From Dermanyssus gallinae (taxonomy: Eukaryota; Arthropoda; Arachnida; Mesostigmata; Dermanyssidae): a stretch of DNA of 64,000 bases. The position numbers were made by a program, and so were the translations under genes. The DNA is taken from the NCBI GenBank assembly GCA_003439945.1, contig QVRM01007011.1:25097-89096 (forward strand), read 5' to 3'. Shown here in pieces: positions 10,501 through 22,385 of the stretch. The first letter of the stretch is position 1. Each line of letters begins with the position of its first letter. The notes beneath the pieces are model-generated. The model saw only the letters and a program-made list of their open reading frames with translations. It had not been told where the DNA came from and did not search any database.

Positions 10501-12418
10501 TACCACCTGACCGCTTCAATCTTTCCAGGCTCGTTCAGGAACCGCAACGGTTGCACGAAGAGCATTCGGCGCTGGTGAATGAAACGCAGGAGTTGGCGTT
10601 CAACAACTACAAGACGTTCGTGCAGACCGCGAACTGTGGCCGAGATATCCGCCTGCAAATGGTCGCTGTCAGCCAGCGATTAGAGTCGTTACGGCGCAAA
10701 CTGCCCACGTGCGTGACCGGCTGCGAGGAGCTGGCAAACACCTGCGAGGACATTACGGGCCGATGGAAGCTCACTTCACAAACGCTCACCAGACACAAGC
10801 GGCTCGTCGAGATTCTCGAGATTCCGCAGCTGATGGAGACCTGCGTGAAGAACGGCAACTTCGACGAGGCGCTCGAGCTCGCCGCACACGTCAAGCGGCT
10901 GGAGCGGCGGCACGGTCACATCCCGTTGGTGGCCACCATCGGCCGGGAGGTTCGGCATCAGCAGGCGCTCATGCAGAGCCACCTGCTGTCGCAGCTCCGC
11001 GGTCCCGTGCAGCTGCCGGCGTGTCTACGCCTGATCGGCCACCTGCGCCGGATGGAAATGCACTCGACGCACGAGCTCAAGGTGCGCTTTCTCGAAACGC
11101 GCGGCGCCTGGTTCGACTCGCTGCTGGCGCAGTCCGACGCGGCTGTCTCGGCAGCGGCCGGATCGCCGAGTTCGCAGCCGCAGGACGCCTACTCGAGGCT
11201 GAGTCGCCTGCTCGAGCTGTATCGGGTGCATCTGTTCGACCTAATCACGCAGTACAAGGCCATCTTTCCTGTCGGTCAGGCGGGCTCCACCGACGACGGT
11301 GCTGCTGGTGGTGGTAGTTGTGGTAGCGGCGCCGACGAAGACGTCTGTCTCTTTCAGGGCTGGCTGGTGGCCAAAATCGAGAACCTACTGCGTCGCGTAC
11401 GCGAGAGCCTCAGCGCGGACCCCGAGTGCCGGCTCGACGCGCTCGTCTCGCAGTGCATGTACGCCGGACTGTCGTTTAGCCGTGTCGGCGCCGACTTTCG
11501 ACCGCTGCTGACGCCCATCTTCGAAGAGGCGCTGACGACTCGCTGTCACGCCCACCTGTCACGCGTCTACCCGCAGTGCCTGCAGATGTTGCAGCAGCTT
11601 GACCTCACGAGCGGCGTCGTCGTCGACGACGACAACGCCACCACGCCACCACTACCACCACCGCTGCCACCAGCACTGTCGAGCCGGAATCCCTATCCGC
11701 CGATTCGTCGGTGACGAACGCTCCCCCGAACCTCCTCGCTGTGCCCCCTCTCGCGGTCTACTGTAATGCGCTTCTTGCGGTATTCAACGAGTTGCGTGTC
11801 TGTCCGTTGCCGGCAGCCGTTACCGATCTGGTCGCCGTCATCAGCCGTCAACTCACCAGCATAGCGGAAACGATTCGAACCTTGCACAACCCCCAGCCAC
11901 AGATTGCCAGCGCCGCAACCACCAGCACCGCCACAGCTGATGTCCCCGGTGCCGGTAGCATTGATCGGCGTGAAGACGGAATGGCCAACTCGGGGGGTCT
12001 CTGTACTGCTGCTGCTGCTGCTGGTGGTACGCGCGAGCGAGGCTTTCAGCGTATGACGGAGATTTTCGTAGCAGATTTTGTCCCGTTTGTGGCTCGGACA
12101 TTCGAAACGCTCCTGCCGACAGCTACGGTCGCCCGTCTAGTCGGGTGCTCACTGCCGCAGGCTGAACGGCTGACAGGTTGTCGAATCGACGTCGCCGAGG
12201 TGACCAAAACGTTGTCCGAATTCGTCTTTCAGGACGAGGCTTCGGTCGACAGCAGCCTCAATGATGGTGATCCGAGTTCCTCCTTAGAGCGCGCCGAGCC
12301 AGACAAGACTTCGGGGAATGTTGTCCCTCAAGATAGTGCCGCTGTCGAGTCCGCTCTTTCCGAGGCGCTAGTCGAAACTGAGAGTCCGACTGTAGACGGA
12401 CAGGACGAACAGCACTGA
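7262..12418 (+). CDS. COG8: conserved oligomeric Golgi complex subunit 8 (two exons, one frameshift)
   Basis: COG8 (Dor1 family) is part of lobe B of the COG tether, which captures retrograde vesicles at the Golgi. The exons are 7262-7491 and 10529-12418. The donor AG|GTTTGC and acceptor CTTTCCAG|GCTCG join in phase 2, so that ...SGMELH-R-LVQEPQRLHEE reads through. The EPQRLHEE and LAFNNYKTF motifs are the N-terminal hallmark of COG8. Later blocks (HKRLVEILEIPQLMETCV, PVQLPACLRLIGHLRRME, CLFQGWL, QCMYAGLSFSRVGADFR, then PPLAVYCNALLAVFNELRVC) follow in family order. An in-frame TGA at 7229 supports a start at 7262; ATG 7304 is an alternative. The product is about 706 residues, slightly longer than usual because of a Ser/Gly-rich N terminus and an acidic C terminus. 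The frame changes between 11603 and 11712, which could be a sequence error, a polymorphism or a 68-nt intron. A mariner lies in the intron. Confidence 0.85.
7498..7558. repeat. (TA)n microsatellite just inside the COG8 intron
   Basis: A pure (TA) run of about 60 bp starts 6 nt after the exon 1 donor. Length variation here could affect use of the donor, but this is inference. Confidence 0.95.
7560..8715 (+). other. COG8 intron, left part
   Basis: This is intronic sequence between the (TA)n run and the mariner. A CYNCGKVG fragment near 7710 resembles a gag zinc knuckle but is not convincing. Nothing else was recognised. Confidence 0.5.
8716..8747 (+). repeat. mariner terminal inverted repeat, left
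   Basis: Identical as reverse complement to 10011-10042. The TA target duplication immediately precedes it. Confidence 0.95.
8798..9837 (-). pseudogene. mariner transposase, D,D34D type, two frameshifts
   Basis: The start is ATG at 9837 (MDQRTCIKFCVKNEIKCADA). The N-terminal paired helix-turn-helix region (TLDRSNVYRWYKMF, DEERAGRPSTS) is in one frame to about 9600. The frame then shifts by one base near VLAK/NRRITVREVAEDL and again near 9395 just before VITGDESWVYG. The catalytic residues are all visible: D in TGDESW, D in HHDNTPAH, and the final D in YSPDLAPCDFFLFPKLK, giving the D,D34D spacing of mariner rather than the D,D34E of Tc1. The C terminus ends at a stop at 8798-8800. The total is about 345 residues when the frames are considered together, the normal family length. 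As written it cannot make a full protein. Confidence 0.92.
10011..10042 (-). repeat. mariner terminal inverted repeat, right
   Basis: Reverse complement of 8716-8747, followed by the TA target duplication at 10043-10044. Confidence 0.95.
10045..10528 (+). other. COG8 intron, right part
   Basis: AT-rich intron sequence with a short (TA)n near 10128. It ends in the acceptor CTTTCCAG at 10521-10528. Confidence 0.6.
10529..12418 (+). CDS. COG8: COG8 coding exon 2
   Basis: This exon holds the conserved Dor1 body. From 10529 one frame is open to 11714. The homologous C-terminal third (NAPPNLLAVPPLAVYCN onward) continues in the frame one base earlier, which is open from 11603 to the TGA at 12416-12418. 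Helical, Leu/Arg-rich sequence predominates, and GC content is much higher than in the flanks. Confidence 0.85.
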
Positions 12419-12516
12419 TCGGTACGATTGGGTCATCCGGTTGCTGTGCAATGTTAGCTTTGGTTCGTGGTTGACGCGACAGAGTGATGGTGAAATCATT
12501 ACCTAAAGTTGAGGTT

Positions 12517-12522
12517 AATAAA
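12517..12522 (+). terminator. poly(A) signal of COG8
   Basis: AATAAA lies about 100 nt after the COG8 stop codon. Confidence 0.6.
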
Positions 12523-12718
12523 CGAGTGGTCCGTTATTGTTGACGATTGCGCGAAGGTCATTGTACCCGTTTGAGAACTCGTACTCGTATTCAAAGACTT
12601 TTCATGGTAATCAACCGTCCGTAACGCTTTGCAGTGTTCTGTTTTAGATATTGTATAATGGCAGCGTCCGAACAAAATACAACTAAGCCTTAATTGTTGC
12701 CAAAGGCTCACCAAAGAG

Positions 12719-12719
<1 letters not shown>

Positions 12720-12764
<45 letters not shown>
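12720..12764. repeat. (TA)n microsatellite
   Basis: About 45 bp of TA dinucleotides downstream of COG8. Confidence 0.95.
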
Positions 12765-12769
<5 letters not shown>

Positions 12770-13415
12770 CGCCGTCATCGTCTCGATTTTAAGTAGAACA
12801 AAAGTAAGGTTTTGCTCAATCTGCTCAGAATTGCAGCGCCTAGACAGTAGATAAATATTCATAGACGCATCGAAAGGGATTGAGTTTCCAAGGCAACGTA
12901 GGGACAAACTTTGTTCAGAAATACTTAACGATTTACTTATTTATTGAACCGGCATAACTTGCGCCAGAATATATCGGTTGGTAGTAATATCAGCTTCTGC
13001 TCACCTAATATAGTGAAGGGTTGTTTCTAAAAAATGAAAAAAGCTTTAAAAAGTAGCAAGCAACGTAACAATAATAGCGTCAAAAGTGTTATGAATATCG
13101 TCATCAACAGATTCCACTGAATCACTGGATTCACTGAATTATTTATTATACAATGATATACAACTTAGTACTTAAAATTTAGATATACAATTTGTGTACT
13201 TCACACTTGAAGGTGATTTTATAAAGATACGTCTTTTCCACCTTCGTCAGCTTTCAAGGTATTTTCTGAGGCCTTGAAGATTACGCCTGAGTAGCGCGTC
13301 ACATATGCTTCAAAAGCATTAAATACACTGCTGAATCCTTTATCACTCCGAGGCGGGTAATCCGCCTTGCATGTTATGTTTGCCTTGAGGACAACATCAT
13401 TACGCGTTCGGTGTA

Positions 13416-13667
13416 TTATAGGTTGACCAAAGTAGTTACACCCAAATATTTTATCAAACTCACTGGTCTTAGTGCATGCTCTCCAATAGTATATTTCTGT
13501 TTCGCATTTCTATGATGATCAGAATAGAATACTGCACACTTGTCAATTACGTCAATTCCGTCAACTCTAGAGATATCTACATATATAAAATCGGTTAATT
13601 GCTTCGCGCAAGTTTCGTCCTTCTTCAGGTTTCTGATCGGCCGTTCTGTAACTGTTTTAAAACGCAC
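13416..13667 (-). pseudogene. relic of a non-LTR reverse transcriptase (post-catalytic segment)
   Basis: The - strand reads ...GIDVIDKCAVFYSD...KQKYTIGEHALRPVSLIKYLGV. The pattern DKCxVxxF...YxIxxxxL...xxKYLGV matches the segment after the catalytic YxDD in CR1/Jockey-like reverse transcriptases. A stop follows directly after KYLGVTTLVNL. Only this piece is recognisable, so it is a decayed fragment. Confidence 0.45.
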
Positions 13668-13669
13668 CG

Positions 13670-14790
13670 TATCTGGAAAGTAATATTTGAGCGCATTTAT
13701 ATATATAAAATGAACATGAGTGGTCCTTGAGGGCCCTCTGAACTTGGAGATTCATTTGAATATGCGTCATTGACAGAGACCTTAAACGTCTACACAACTA
13801 TAAAGTCGCCAATTCACGTCATCAGCCTGTGGCCAACTCCACAACTCCAGTTAGACAATATATTAAGTGACTTGGCGTGAGTTACTGTTTCATGAGAGGA
13901 TTGAAAGAATTACATTGCATCAAAGAATTCCGATGGTTGAATAAACTCCGCTCAGTCAAACTGCGGTTCCAGAAGTTGAAATGTAGACTTTTTTTCCAGG
14001 GTAATAGGTAAACTATTCACCGGTTGTTAGCTTTTGTTAATTTGCATTGTTAAAAATGGCAGCAGAGTTCACACTTTTCAGTAGTACGTGCAGTACAACG
14101 GTGAAACACATCGGTCTGTTGCTCTTATGATTGGAGTGGGAACCTCTTTGTGTGATTGGAAATCTTCTAACAATCGCATAAACACTAGATAGCCTTGAAG
14201 GAGGTCGTTCACAATCCGCTAGCTTGACCGAAGGGAGGCTTCTTTGCGTAACTTAATAACGCGTGTAAGCGTCAAATAATTCTCAAACATGTTACGTGCA
14301 ACGCTACTGCCATGTAAACTCGATCGTTCAGTATGTCTGCAAACAAACTGACATAAAAGATCCACTTGCATCCGAATTGTCCGAGGATCATTTCATCTTT
14401 AATCGAACAGAAAAAGCCGAAGTGCTTGAGACTGTTGTTGCTCAAATGTACCCCTCAGTCAACTAGCCGAGGTTAACGATGAGCCGATTAATAATCCTAG
14501 TAGGTGCTCTGCTGCTTAAAAAGTGATATTTCTGTTTAACCCATTATTGACTTTACATAACGCCTGTAGTTTATAACGATGTGGCAAGAAATTGCTAAAC
14601 AGTTTATCATTTACATTTTGTTTTAAGCAAGGCATCGAGGCTTAGTGCGACCTGTTGCGACCATTGTCAACCTGTTGTTGTTGTTGTTACGTGAGTTGCT
14701 CCAGTGACGATCACAGTACAAACCTGAGAATAATAATGCAAATGTATTATCATTACTATTACTACTACTGCTGATTTTTGATGTATTACT
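13670..14790. other. no gene recognised
   Basis: I see no supported gene. The sequence is AT-rich with short frames only, and a GTT run occurs near 14675. Confidence 0.45.
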
Positions 14791-14879
14791 ATCAATCATA
14801 ATTTTCCTACAAATACTATCATATATATTCTTATTATTCGTTGATTCGTATTTGTTCTCTTCTCATTATATAATAGCTT

Positions 14880-16289
14880 TCTACAGCAGCATATCAAGCC
14901 ATAGCGCGACCGAACTAACAGCGACTGATTGGTGGTTAACCCGGCCGGTGGATCGCGGGCGGGCCGTGTTTTCGGCTGACGTTTGCGGTGAAGCCCGCCA
15001 GATGGCGCCACGCTCGCGCACCCCCAACCAACAGCATTCATCAACGACGACGACAACAGCGGCGGCAGCGGCAGCATCCTCCCTAATAACAATCAATAGC
15101 ATCACCCCCGTCGTCGTCGTCATCATCATCATCATCAACAACATCATCATCCGTACCATAACCATCAGCAATACAGCTACATCACCTTTATCCCCATAAC
15201 CATAATGTGGTAGTGTTGACTAGTGAGTAAGACGACGAGTAAGCGCTAGCCGCCGCCACCGCCACCGCCACAGTGACCGCGGTAACGGCAGCGCCGCCGG
15301 TAGCGTAGCGGTGCAGAAGGTGCGGCGGCTATGGCGGCCGCAGCGGCTAAATCATCTCTCACTTGTCGTAGTAGTTAGTAGTCGTGTTGGGAGCAGAGCG
15401 GTAGCGGCAGCAGGAATAGTCAGTCATCCGAGTACAGCAGCAGCAACTAGTAGCAGCAGCAGCAGCAGCAGCAGTAGTAACCTCCGTTGCCGCCGCAGCC
15501 GCAGTTTCTATTCTTTCTGTGTTTTGTTGTTCCAGTTGTTCTGTCCAATCGCTTAGTGTTGGTTAGCCGATACAGACAGACAGATAGATATATAGGTAGG
15601 TAGATAGATAGATATAGAAAGAGCAATAGGGAAAGCGAGGGAGAGAGAGAGAGAGACAGGGGGGCTGAAAATCAGAGAGAGATATAGAGACAGCGCGACA
15701 GAGTGTAGGACAGAGCGCGTCTGTACAGTGCCGTCGTAGAGTGCCTCGTCCTCCACCCCCTGACGCCCCTCCTAGCCGCCCCTCACGCACGAATCTTCCT
15801 CGTTCATAAAACGCACGAATATCTATCTTCCTTCCTTCCTTCGTTCATAGATCAATAGGCCCTCCTCAGCCAGCCTTCATCGGGCCGATTCCTCACTATA
15901 TACTCAGAGCATCGTCTTCATCATCAGAGTAGCAACACACCTTCGCCACCACCACTGGCCACCATCATTCAGCTATCGACCGGCCTGTTCTGTCCTGTCC
16001 TGTCCTGTACTCCGCCGGCCCTTCGAGTAGTCTGAGCGTGGTATTGTTGTGTGTGCGAACGTGTGTTCCGGTGTGATCAATCGTTTGTTTGTTTCTCTGT
16101 TGTTTGGTGGTTAGTTAGTTTGAGTGCAGCGTTTGCTAAAAACGACGGCCGTGTCCGGCTGGGCGTTAAGTGAAATGGCCCGGCTCTAGGTAGTCCTTTT
16201 GTTTTTGGTGATTTTTTTTTGTGTTTGCTACTGCTGTGGTTGCTGCTGATTCTGCTGCTACTGCTGCTGCTTCGATCGAGCCAGACAAG
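14880..16289 (+). promoter_or_regulatory. candidate promoter and untranslated first exon
   Basis: The base composition changes here to GC- and CpG-richer sequence (14900-15330), with CAG/CGT/CCG triplets, then GA-, GATA- and CTTC-rich simple sequence. No coding frame is convincing. A strong donor-like CAA|GTAAGT lies at about 16289. On the + strand the next well-supported gene is HMG20, whose first coding exon has a splice acceptor upstream of its ATG. I therefore infer that this could be the promoter and 5' leader of that gene. It could equally belong to an unidentified non-coding RNA. Confidence 0.3.
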
Positions 16290-16827
16290 TAAGTTGGATT
16301 GACTAATTGACTGATTGACTGAGTGAATGAATGAATGAATGAAGGACGGATGGTCGGATAAAAACCACGGACAGACGACGAACGACGGGTCTTTCCAATT
16401 GATTAATTAATTGATTGATTGATTGATGGGTTGTTTGGTTGGTAGATAGTCTCTCGACTCGCCGGCTGACTGGAATCGCAGCCAGTCGCCGCCGACTCGT
16501 AGCTATGGAAGAGCAAAGAGGTGGAGGGGTCGATTTTTTCTATCGGCAGCAGGTACAAGTATCGTCGACGTCCGATTGTCTCGATTCTCCTCTGCGGCGA
16601 TGCCGACACTTTTTTCTTCTGCTGCAGCTGATCTATTGTTACTGCTCCTGCTGCTGCTGGAGTTGGGGTTGATCTGTTGAAGCTATTGTCTGTTATCTGA
16701 ATTCTGTCCGTTCTGTTCTTTTTATGTTTTTCGATTTTCTCTCTTTCACTCCCGCGTTCTAACATTCGCTAACCTGTTTTGAATGATCTCTCTGATCACT
16801 ATATCTGCTCTCTGTATGGGTACACTT

Positions 16828-16830
<3 letters not shown>

Positions 16831-16876
<46 letters not shown>
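16831..16876. repeat. (TA)n microsatellite
   Basis: About 45 bp of TA followed by CACACATATG. Confidence 0.95.
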
Positions 16877-16886
<10 letters not shown>

Positions 16887-17329
16887 GTACATACACAAAC
16901 CCAGGTCTAGACGCTATCATTGGAGGTTATTGGGATTGGCTTTTCTTTGAGTGCCTGTTTTTGATGAGTATTCATTCGATTTTCTGTCTGTTTGTCTGTC
17001 TGATCTGACGGTTGTTGTGGTGTCTATTGCAGTCGGCGTGACGTATCGATGAATAAATACCCCGCACTATCGGAATAATCGCATCAAAACGCGTCTTCTT
17101 ACTGCTGCCGCTGCCGCCGCTCTCTGGGTATGTAAGAGTGAGTCTGTGTGTGAGCGTTTGTTTATCAGCGCAGGTGTTTGTTTATTGGCTTCGCCTGCCC
17201 TCGCTCTTTAATGTTTGTTATCGTCATCTCTCCCTGCCGCTCTCTTTCCGGCAGCATGAAATTTCGTTTTATCTCGATCATCATCGATGTGTTTGCCTAA
17301 CGTGATGATTTTTCCTGTCGTGTTGTTGC

Positions 17330-17650
17330 TGTGGTAGTAGGTATTGTGTTTATTGTCGTTGTTGTTGTTCTTGTTACGGCTGCTGTTGCATTTGTTGTTG
17401 TCGTTGTTGCTATTGTTGTTGTTGTTGTAGCTGCTGTTCTTGTGGACGCCTGTGATCACAAAATCAATTTGCAGAGTATTGTAAATGTACAAGAAGAAAG
17501 CAACGAGAACCAAGCAAAAGCAGCCACCGCCGACGACGACGACAGCAACAACAACAACGATAGCAACAACAACAACAACAATAGCAAGCAACAACAACAA
17601 TAGCAGCAGCAACAACAACAATACGAACAACAACGCTGGCGGCATAAGCG
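17330..17650. repeat. GTT/GTC tract facing a CAA/CGA tract
   Basis: GTTGTT-type triplets at about 17330-17435 are followed by CAACAA-type triplets at about 17515-17632. The two halves are roughly complementary and could fold on each other in a transcript. Confidence 0.85.
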
Positions 17651-18154
17651 TTATAGTGGCCAAGTGCTGCATTGCCGGCGTGTGACTGAATAAGTGTCTT
17701 CTTATTCGTGGACTCGTGGCCGTGGCTGGTACTGTCGCTAGTGTGTGGTGCTACTGCTATAACTGCTATACATACAGCTGGTGCTCCATGAAGGCGTTCG
17801 TCTCCAACGCCGACCACCACCGAATCGAATTGGATTCATCCTCATCCTCATAATTGCCATCCCCTGATATCACCCTCACACAGCGGCAGCAGCAGCAGCA
17901 GCAGCAGTTAAGCTCCATCGCAACGCACCGATGTGGTGCACACCGAAGTGATGCTGTGATGCTGCTGCTTCGAGTGGCTACTGTTACAGGCTATATGCCT
18001 ACTAATAAATCTACGAATCTCAAGATCTCGTTCTCAACGTCTAACTCTCAACGTTCTCACGTTTGATCGTCTCCTCCGTCGATCAACACCGCAACCGCTT
18101 TGACATCGGCCTCGCCACTCGGCACTTCGGCGAAGGCCGATGAAGACTCGTTGT

Positions 18155-18270
18155 TGTTGGACTGTTGTTGTCGTTGTTGTTGTTGTGGTTGTTGTTGTGG
18201 TTGTTGTTGTTGTTGTGACTGTTGTTGTCGTTGTTGTTGTTGTGGTTGTTGTTGTTGTTGTTGTTGTTCC
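18155..18270. repeat. GTT/TGT triplet tract
   Basis: An imperfect TTG/TGG run of about 115 bp, with TGTGG and TGTCG interruptions recurring in the same order. Confidence 0.9.
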
Positions 18271-18684
18271 GAAAGCAGCCACATCTTCAGCTGACCTGCC
18301 CCCACCATCATCACCACCACCACCTGCAGATAGATACACTCAACGCACGCAGCTTGTGTGACGAAAAGAAGAAGCAGGACAATTATAATCATCATGCAAT
18401 ATCCTCAAGAAGAATCTTACTCTCGGCTAAACCGCGCCGGGACAGGTTGGCTGGCGGCCACGAACGACCCGATTGAATGAATGAGCAAATGAATGAATGA
18501 ATGCATTTGCGTATGCTTGCGAATGAATTAGCGACGGCCAATGGTGGTTATGGTGGTGATGGTTGTGGCTTGTGGTTGTCGTGTGTTGTGGCTATCAGAT
18601 ATTTGCTCCACGACGATTGGGCGGAGCGGTATCCGCCGTCGCTATCTGTCGGCAATATATTTAGTAGTAGTAGTAGTATTGAGT

Positions 18685-18870
18685 TGCTAAAGGTGTATGA
18701 TTCCACTACACAACATATATATTATGTATATAGTGTATTATATATATAAATTTTACCCAACCTGGGTGTATATAGTTTAGTAGTACTGTGTTGCTAAAAG
18801 TGTGTGATTCCACTACACAAAATATATATTGTATATTATATATATATATATATATATATAGTTTAGTAGT
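18685..18870 (+). repeat. tandem duplication around (TA)n
   Basis: The block GTTGCTAAAGGTGTATGATT...CCACTACACAA followed by TA-rich sequence and GTTTAGTAGT is present twice with small differences (about 18683-18785 and 18790-18870). Confidence 0.8.
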
Positions 18871-20580
18871 GCCGTGTTGCGTACTGTTCGTGGCGGCTGT
18901 GTTAGTGATAATGATGGCGATAGTGGTGCTGGTGGTGATTTATGGTGCTTGCTAACTGGTGTAGTGTGGTATGATGAGCTGGTGGTGGTGGTGTTGCCGG
19001 CCGTGCTTGAGAAGCCTGCGTTCGTGTGCGCTGATGATGATGATGACGATAGCGCGGTGCTAGACCTCATCCTCCGAAGACTTTATACCTCATTCGAGGT
19101 AACCAACTATTCGAGGTGCCTCGGTCGTCCGGGCTGGTGTTTGCTTGACTCCGGCTGCTGCTGATGTTGCAGCTGTTGTACTACACCAATCTGTACAGCG
19201 ACGAGTAGTCTTGTGTCGGTTGATTCGCTTAACCGAGTTTGAAGTCAGCGATGTTCAGCCAGGGAGCCAGCAGCAGCAGCAGCTAACCAATTGTGACAGG
19301 CAGCACTGATTGTGAGGAGGTAATCGTTGGCGCTTGACGACAGGCCGAAACAAAGCAACAGCTCAAACAAAATCGAGAAAGAAACGCAACAAGAATCACG
19401 AAGGGACGACAAGAGACGATGCTGCTGTGGGGCTGCTATGTTGACGAAGCTAGCCTTGCATTGAAATGAATGGCGCAAGGTGACAGGTTAACGAATACAA
19501 GACAGTGAATGAAGTTAGTCTAGGCAATCGGGTCGTTCTCGTCGTCTTGGCCGTTTTCTGTTCTTCTACTTCTAATTCTTGTTCTTGTCGCCGATCGACA
19601 AGCGTAGTAGATCTTGCAGCGCTGTCGCGTCGTTGTTGCTGTGAATCGAATTTGTTGCTGTGTGGTTGCGTGACGGCGTCACGTAGGCAGCGCTCACCGA
19701 CGCACGGAGGCTACGGCGGCGAACACAAACCACCAACAACAACAACAACAACAATTATAGCAGCAGCAACAACAATAATAGCAACAATAACAACAACAAC
19801 AATACCAACAACACGCTTCTGAGTGAGCGTAATTATCTACGCGCGCACAACCGTATTCGGTGTTTGTTGTGTCTCCATTTGATTCTCTCTCTCACTCGGG
19901 TTCTGTTCTCCGCCGGTCCATCGGGGAACACCGACAGGAACAGGACGCATCATCAGACGCAGAGAGACCCGAGATAGTACGAAGAAATCGAACGGCGCCC
20001 GCAACAACAGCAACAACAACAGCAGCAGCAGCATTAGTATCTACGAGTCTATGTCACTCAATCAGTCTGTCTGTCTCTCGTACCGCAACCCTGGCGCGAC
20101 TACGGGCAGCAATTGAGTTTGACTTCAGGGGCTGTTGAGCTGCTGAGCTGTTGTCGTTTGAATTGTACGCTGTACAGTTACGTACAGTTGTTCTTTTGTG
20201 CCACCATATCACCACCATTCGCTGCTCACACACCACTATCCTCTGCTCCTAAGAAAAACGCGACAAATACTTCTACTGGCGCTGTGCTGCGGCTGTTCGG
20301 AACGGAGAACGGACAATCCCTCGACGGGGACGTATTCAGCCTCCTCTACTAGCCCTGTGTGGTGAGCTGGACGAACTCGACGGCGAACGCAAATCTCGGC
20401 GCCTCAAACGAAACACGTTCGAAACTCCGCCAACGCACAGCAGTTGCGACAGAGATCTACGGGTTCTGTTTGAGAGTGCTGCAGGAAGAATTAGTTAGTG
20501 AACGACAACGGAAAGAGACAGGGAGAGAAAATATGTATTAGAGTATTGTCAGAGTGCGTGTTAAAGAGAGATGGTGAGTG

Positions 20581-20606
20581 TTAGAGAGAGAGAGAGAGAG
20601 AGAGAG
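20581..20606. repeat. (GA)n microsatellite
   Basis: A GA run of about 24 bp. Confidence 0.9.
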
Positions 20607-20959
20607 TTAGTATGAGCATGTGTGTCGGTGTGATACAGAGACTGTCAGTGGAGTGCTAAGGAAAAGAACAACAACAACAGAAGCACTAGACGCACGCCGC
20701 CGATTACGGCCACGCTAACCACTGCGGCAGCCACAGAGAAAGCCAGATTAAGAAACAACAGTAGCCGAACTATTTATTATTCCATCAACAGAATTATTCA
20801 TCGGCAATCGGAGATGTGCTGCCGATATCAATCAAGGAATCTGCAACAACAACAACACGGCAGATTCTTCAATTGGCGACGATCCCCAATTAATAGGCGA
20901 GCCGTATCAAGCATACGCTTTTCATTGGTGCTTGTGGTAGTGGTAGTGGTGGTACTGCG

Positions 20960-20985
20960 CTAGGCTAGGCTAGGTTAGGTTAGGT
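20960..20985 (+). repeat. short telomere-like (CTAGG/TTAGG) run
   Basis: Five consecutive 5-bp units, three CTAGG-type and two TTAGG. TTAGG is the common arthropod telomere repeat. This run is too short to claim a telomeric origin. Confidence 0.5.
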
Positions 20986-21484
20986 CGCCAACCAGCCAAT
21001 TCATAAGTCAGCCTCTAGATGGAGACGAAATGAAGAAACCTGGCCTCGCAGTCGCTACCGAGCCCCGAGAAACCGAGCCAGCATCTCTAACTAACTTATA
21101 GATAAATTGATAAACAGGCAGACAGACAGACAGATATATACATTGACCACCGGCACATAGAGACAGACGTCCGTGTGCCGCCGCACCTCACTCAATGAGT
21201 GATCGTCGACTCCCCCCTCGCTCGTCGAGGCAAACCCCCGCTAGTTGCTTACGCAGCCCCACACCCCCACATATCCACACGCACGTGGACAAGAGCGGGC
21301 GTAGGTGCTTGCGCTTGCGTCCGTACGCAGTCCTAGTGCACCACCACCAATAGTAGCTGCAGTAAAAGCAGCGCAGGAAGGGTACGCTACGCCCAATGTC
21401 GGCAGCGTGATTACTGATGGCTCTTTAGCGTGTTACTGTGACTTCTGTTGTTGTCACTGATCCACGTGCTATTGTATTACTACT

Positions 21485-21504
21485 ACTGGTAGTGCTGCTG
21501 TTGT

Positions 21505-21536
<32 letters not shown>

Positions 21537-21549
21537 CTGCTGTTGTTGC

Positions 21550-21583
<34 letters not shown>

Positions 21584-21700
21584 GCTGCTGTTGCTGCTGC
21601 TGTTGTTGTAACTGCTCTTGATGCTGTTGCTGCTGCTGTTGGTGTTGTTGTTGTTACTGCTCTTGTTGTTGTTGTTGTTGCTGCTGCCAGCGCCGCCGGG
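21485..21700. repeat. CTG/GTT triplet tract
   Basis: About 200 bp of CTG and GTT triplets in a mosaic pattern, with units such as CTGCTGCTGTTGTTG recurring. Confidence 0.92.
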
Positions 21701-22029
21701 ACGGCCTCGGCCCCAAGAATCTTATTATTGCGGCTTTTATTCCGGATATCAACTGTGTAAAGTGTGTTCGATTTGCTGTTGTTGTTGTTGTTGTTGCTGT
21801 TGTGGTCTTCGCCGTTCGCCTTGCTGCTACTAGAACGTCTACTATTTCTACTATTACTACAGATCGATTCGATTTTCGAAATGTACTACTACTGCCACCG
21901 CAGTAAACGAAATTACGAACGCGACGAACTCTGCTGTGACGACTGACTACTTATTGTTCGAACGAGCGATTATCGACCGATCGACTTGCCACCATGACCC
22001 TGACGGTGGCCGTAGTCGCTGTTGTTCTT

Positions 22030-22037
22030 GTTGCTGC

Positions 22038-22071
<34 letters not shown>

Positions 22072-22385
22072 ATTACTACTGTTGTTGTTGTCGTTGCTGT
22101 TGTTGTTATATATGCATTTTATTTACCATTTCTTGTGGAATATCTTTTGAAGCAGATGCGCTCGCTGTGTAGTATCTCATACAGCGTGCTGCTGGCTTCG
22201 TATTGTTTACTACTATAGTTGTTGTTGTTGTTGTTGTTACTACTATAGTTGTTGTTGTTGTTACTACTATAGTTGTTGTTGTTGTTACTACTATAGTTGT
22301 TGTTGTTGTTACTACTATAGTTGTTGTTGTGGTTCTCATCATCATCATCATAATCCTTGCTGTTGTTGTTGTTGTTGTTGTTGCA
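22030..22385. repeat. GTT tract and TACTACTATAGTTGTTGTTG minisatellite
   Basis: A GTT run at 22030-22110 is followed, from 22207, by about five tandem copies of a unit of roughly 24 bp (TTACTACTATAG plus GTT repeats). Confidence 0.88.

Noticed and set aside
10709..11317. 202-codon Arg/Ala-rich + frame
   Set aside because: It is an out-of-frame shadow of COG8 exon 2; the composition follows the GC-rich third positions of the real frame.
11616..11683. 68-nt intron that would restore the COG8 frame
   Set aside because: The donor GTCGTC is far from consensus and there is no polypyrimidine tract; a one-base error in a triplet repeat is simpler.
18034..18395. Poly-Thr, poly-Gln and poly-Val frames on both strands
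   Set aside because: All arise from one GTT triplet tract read in different frames.
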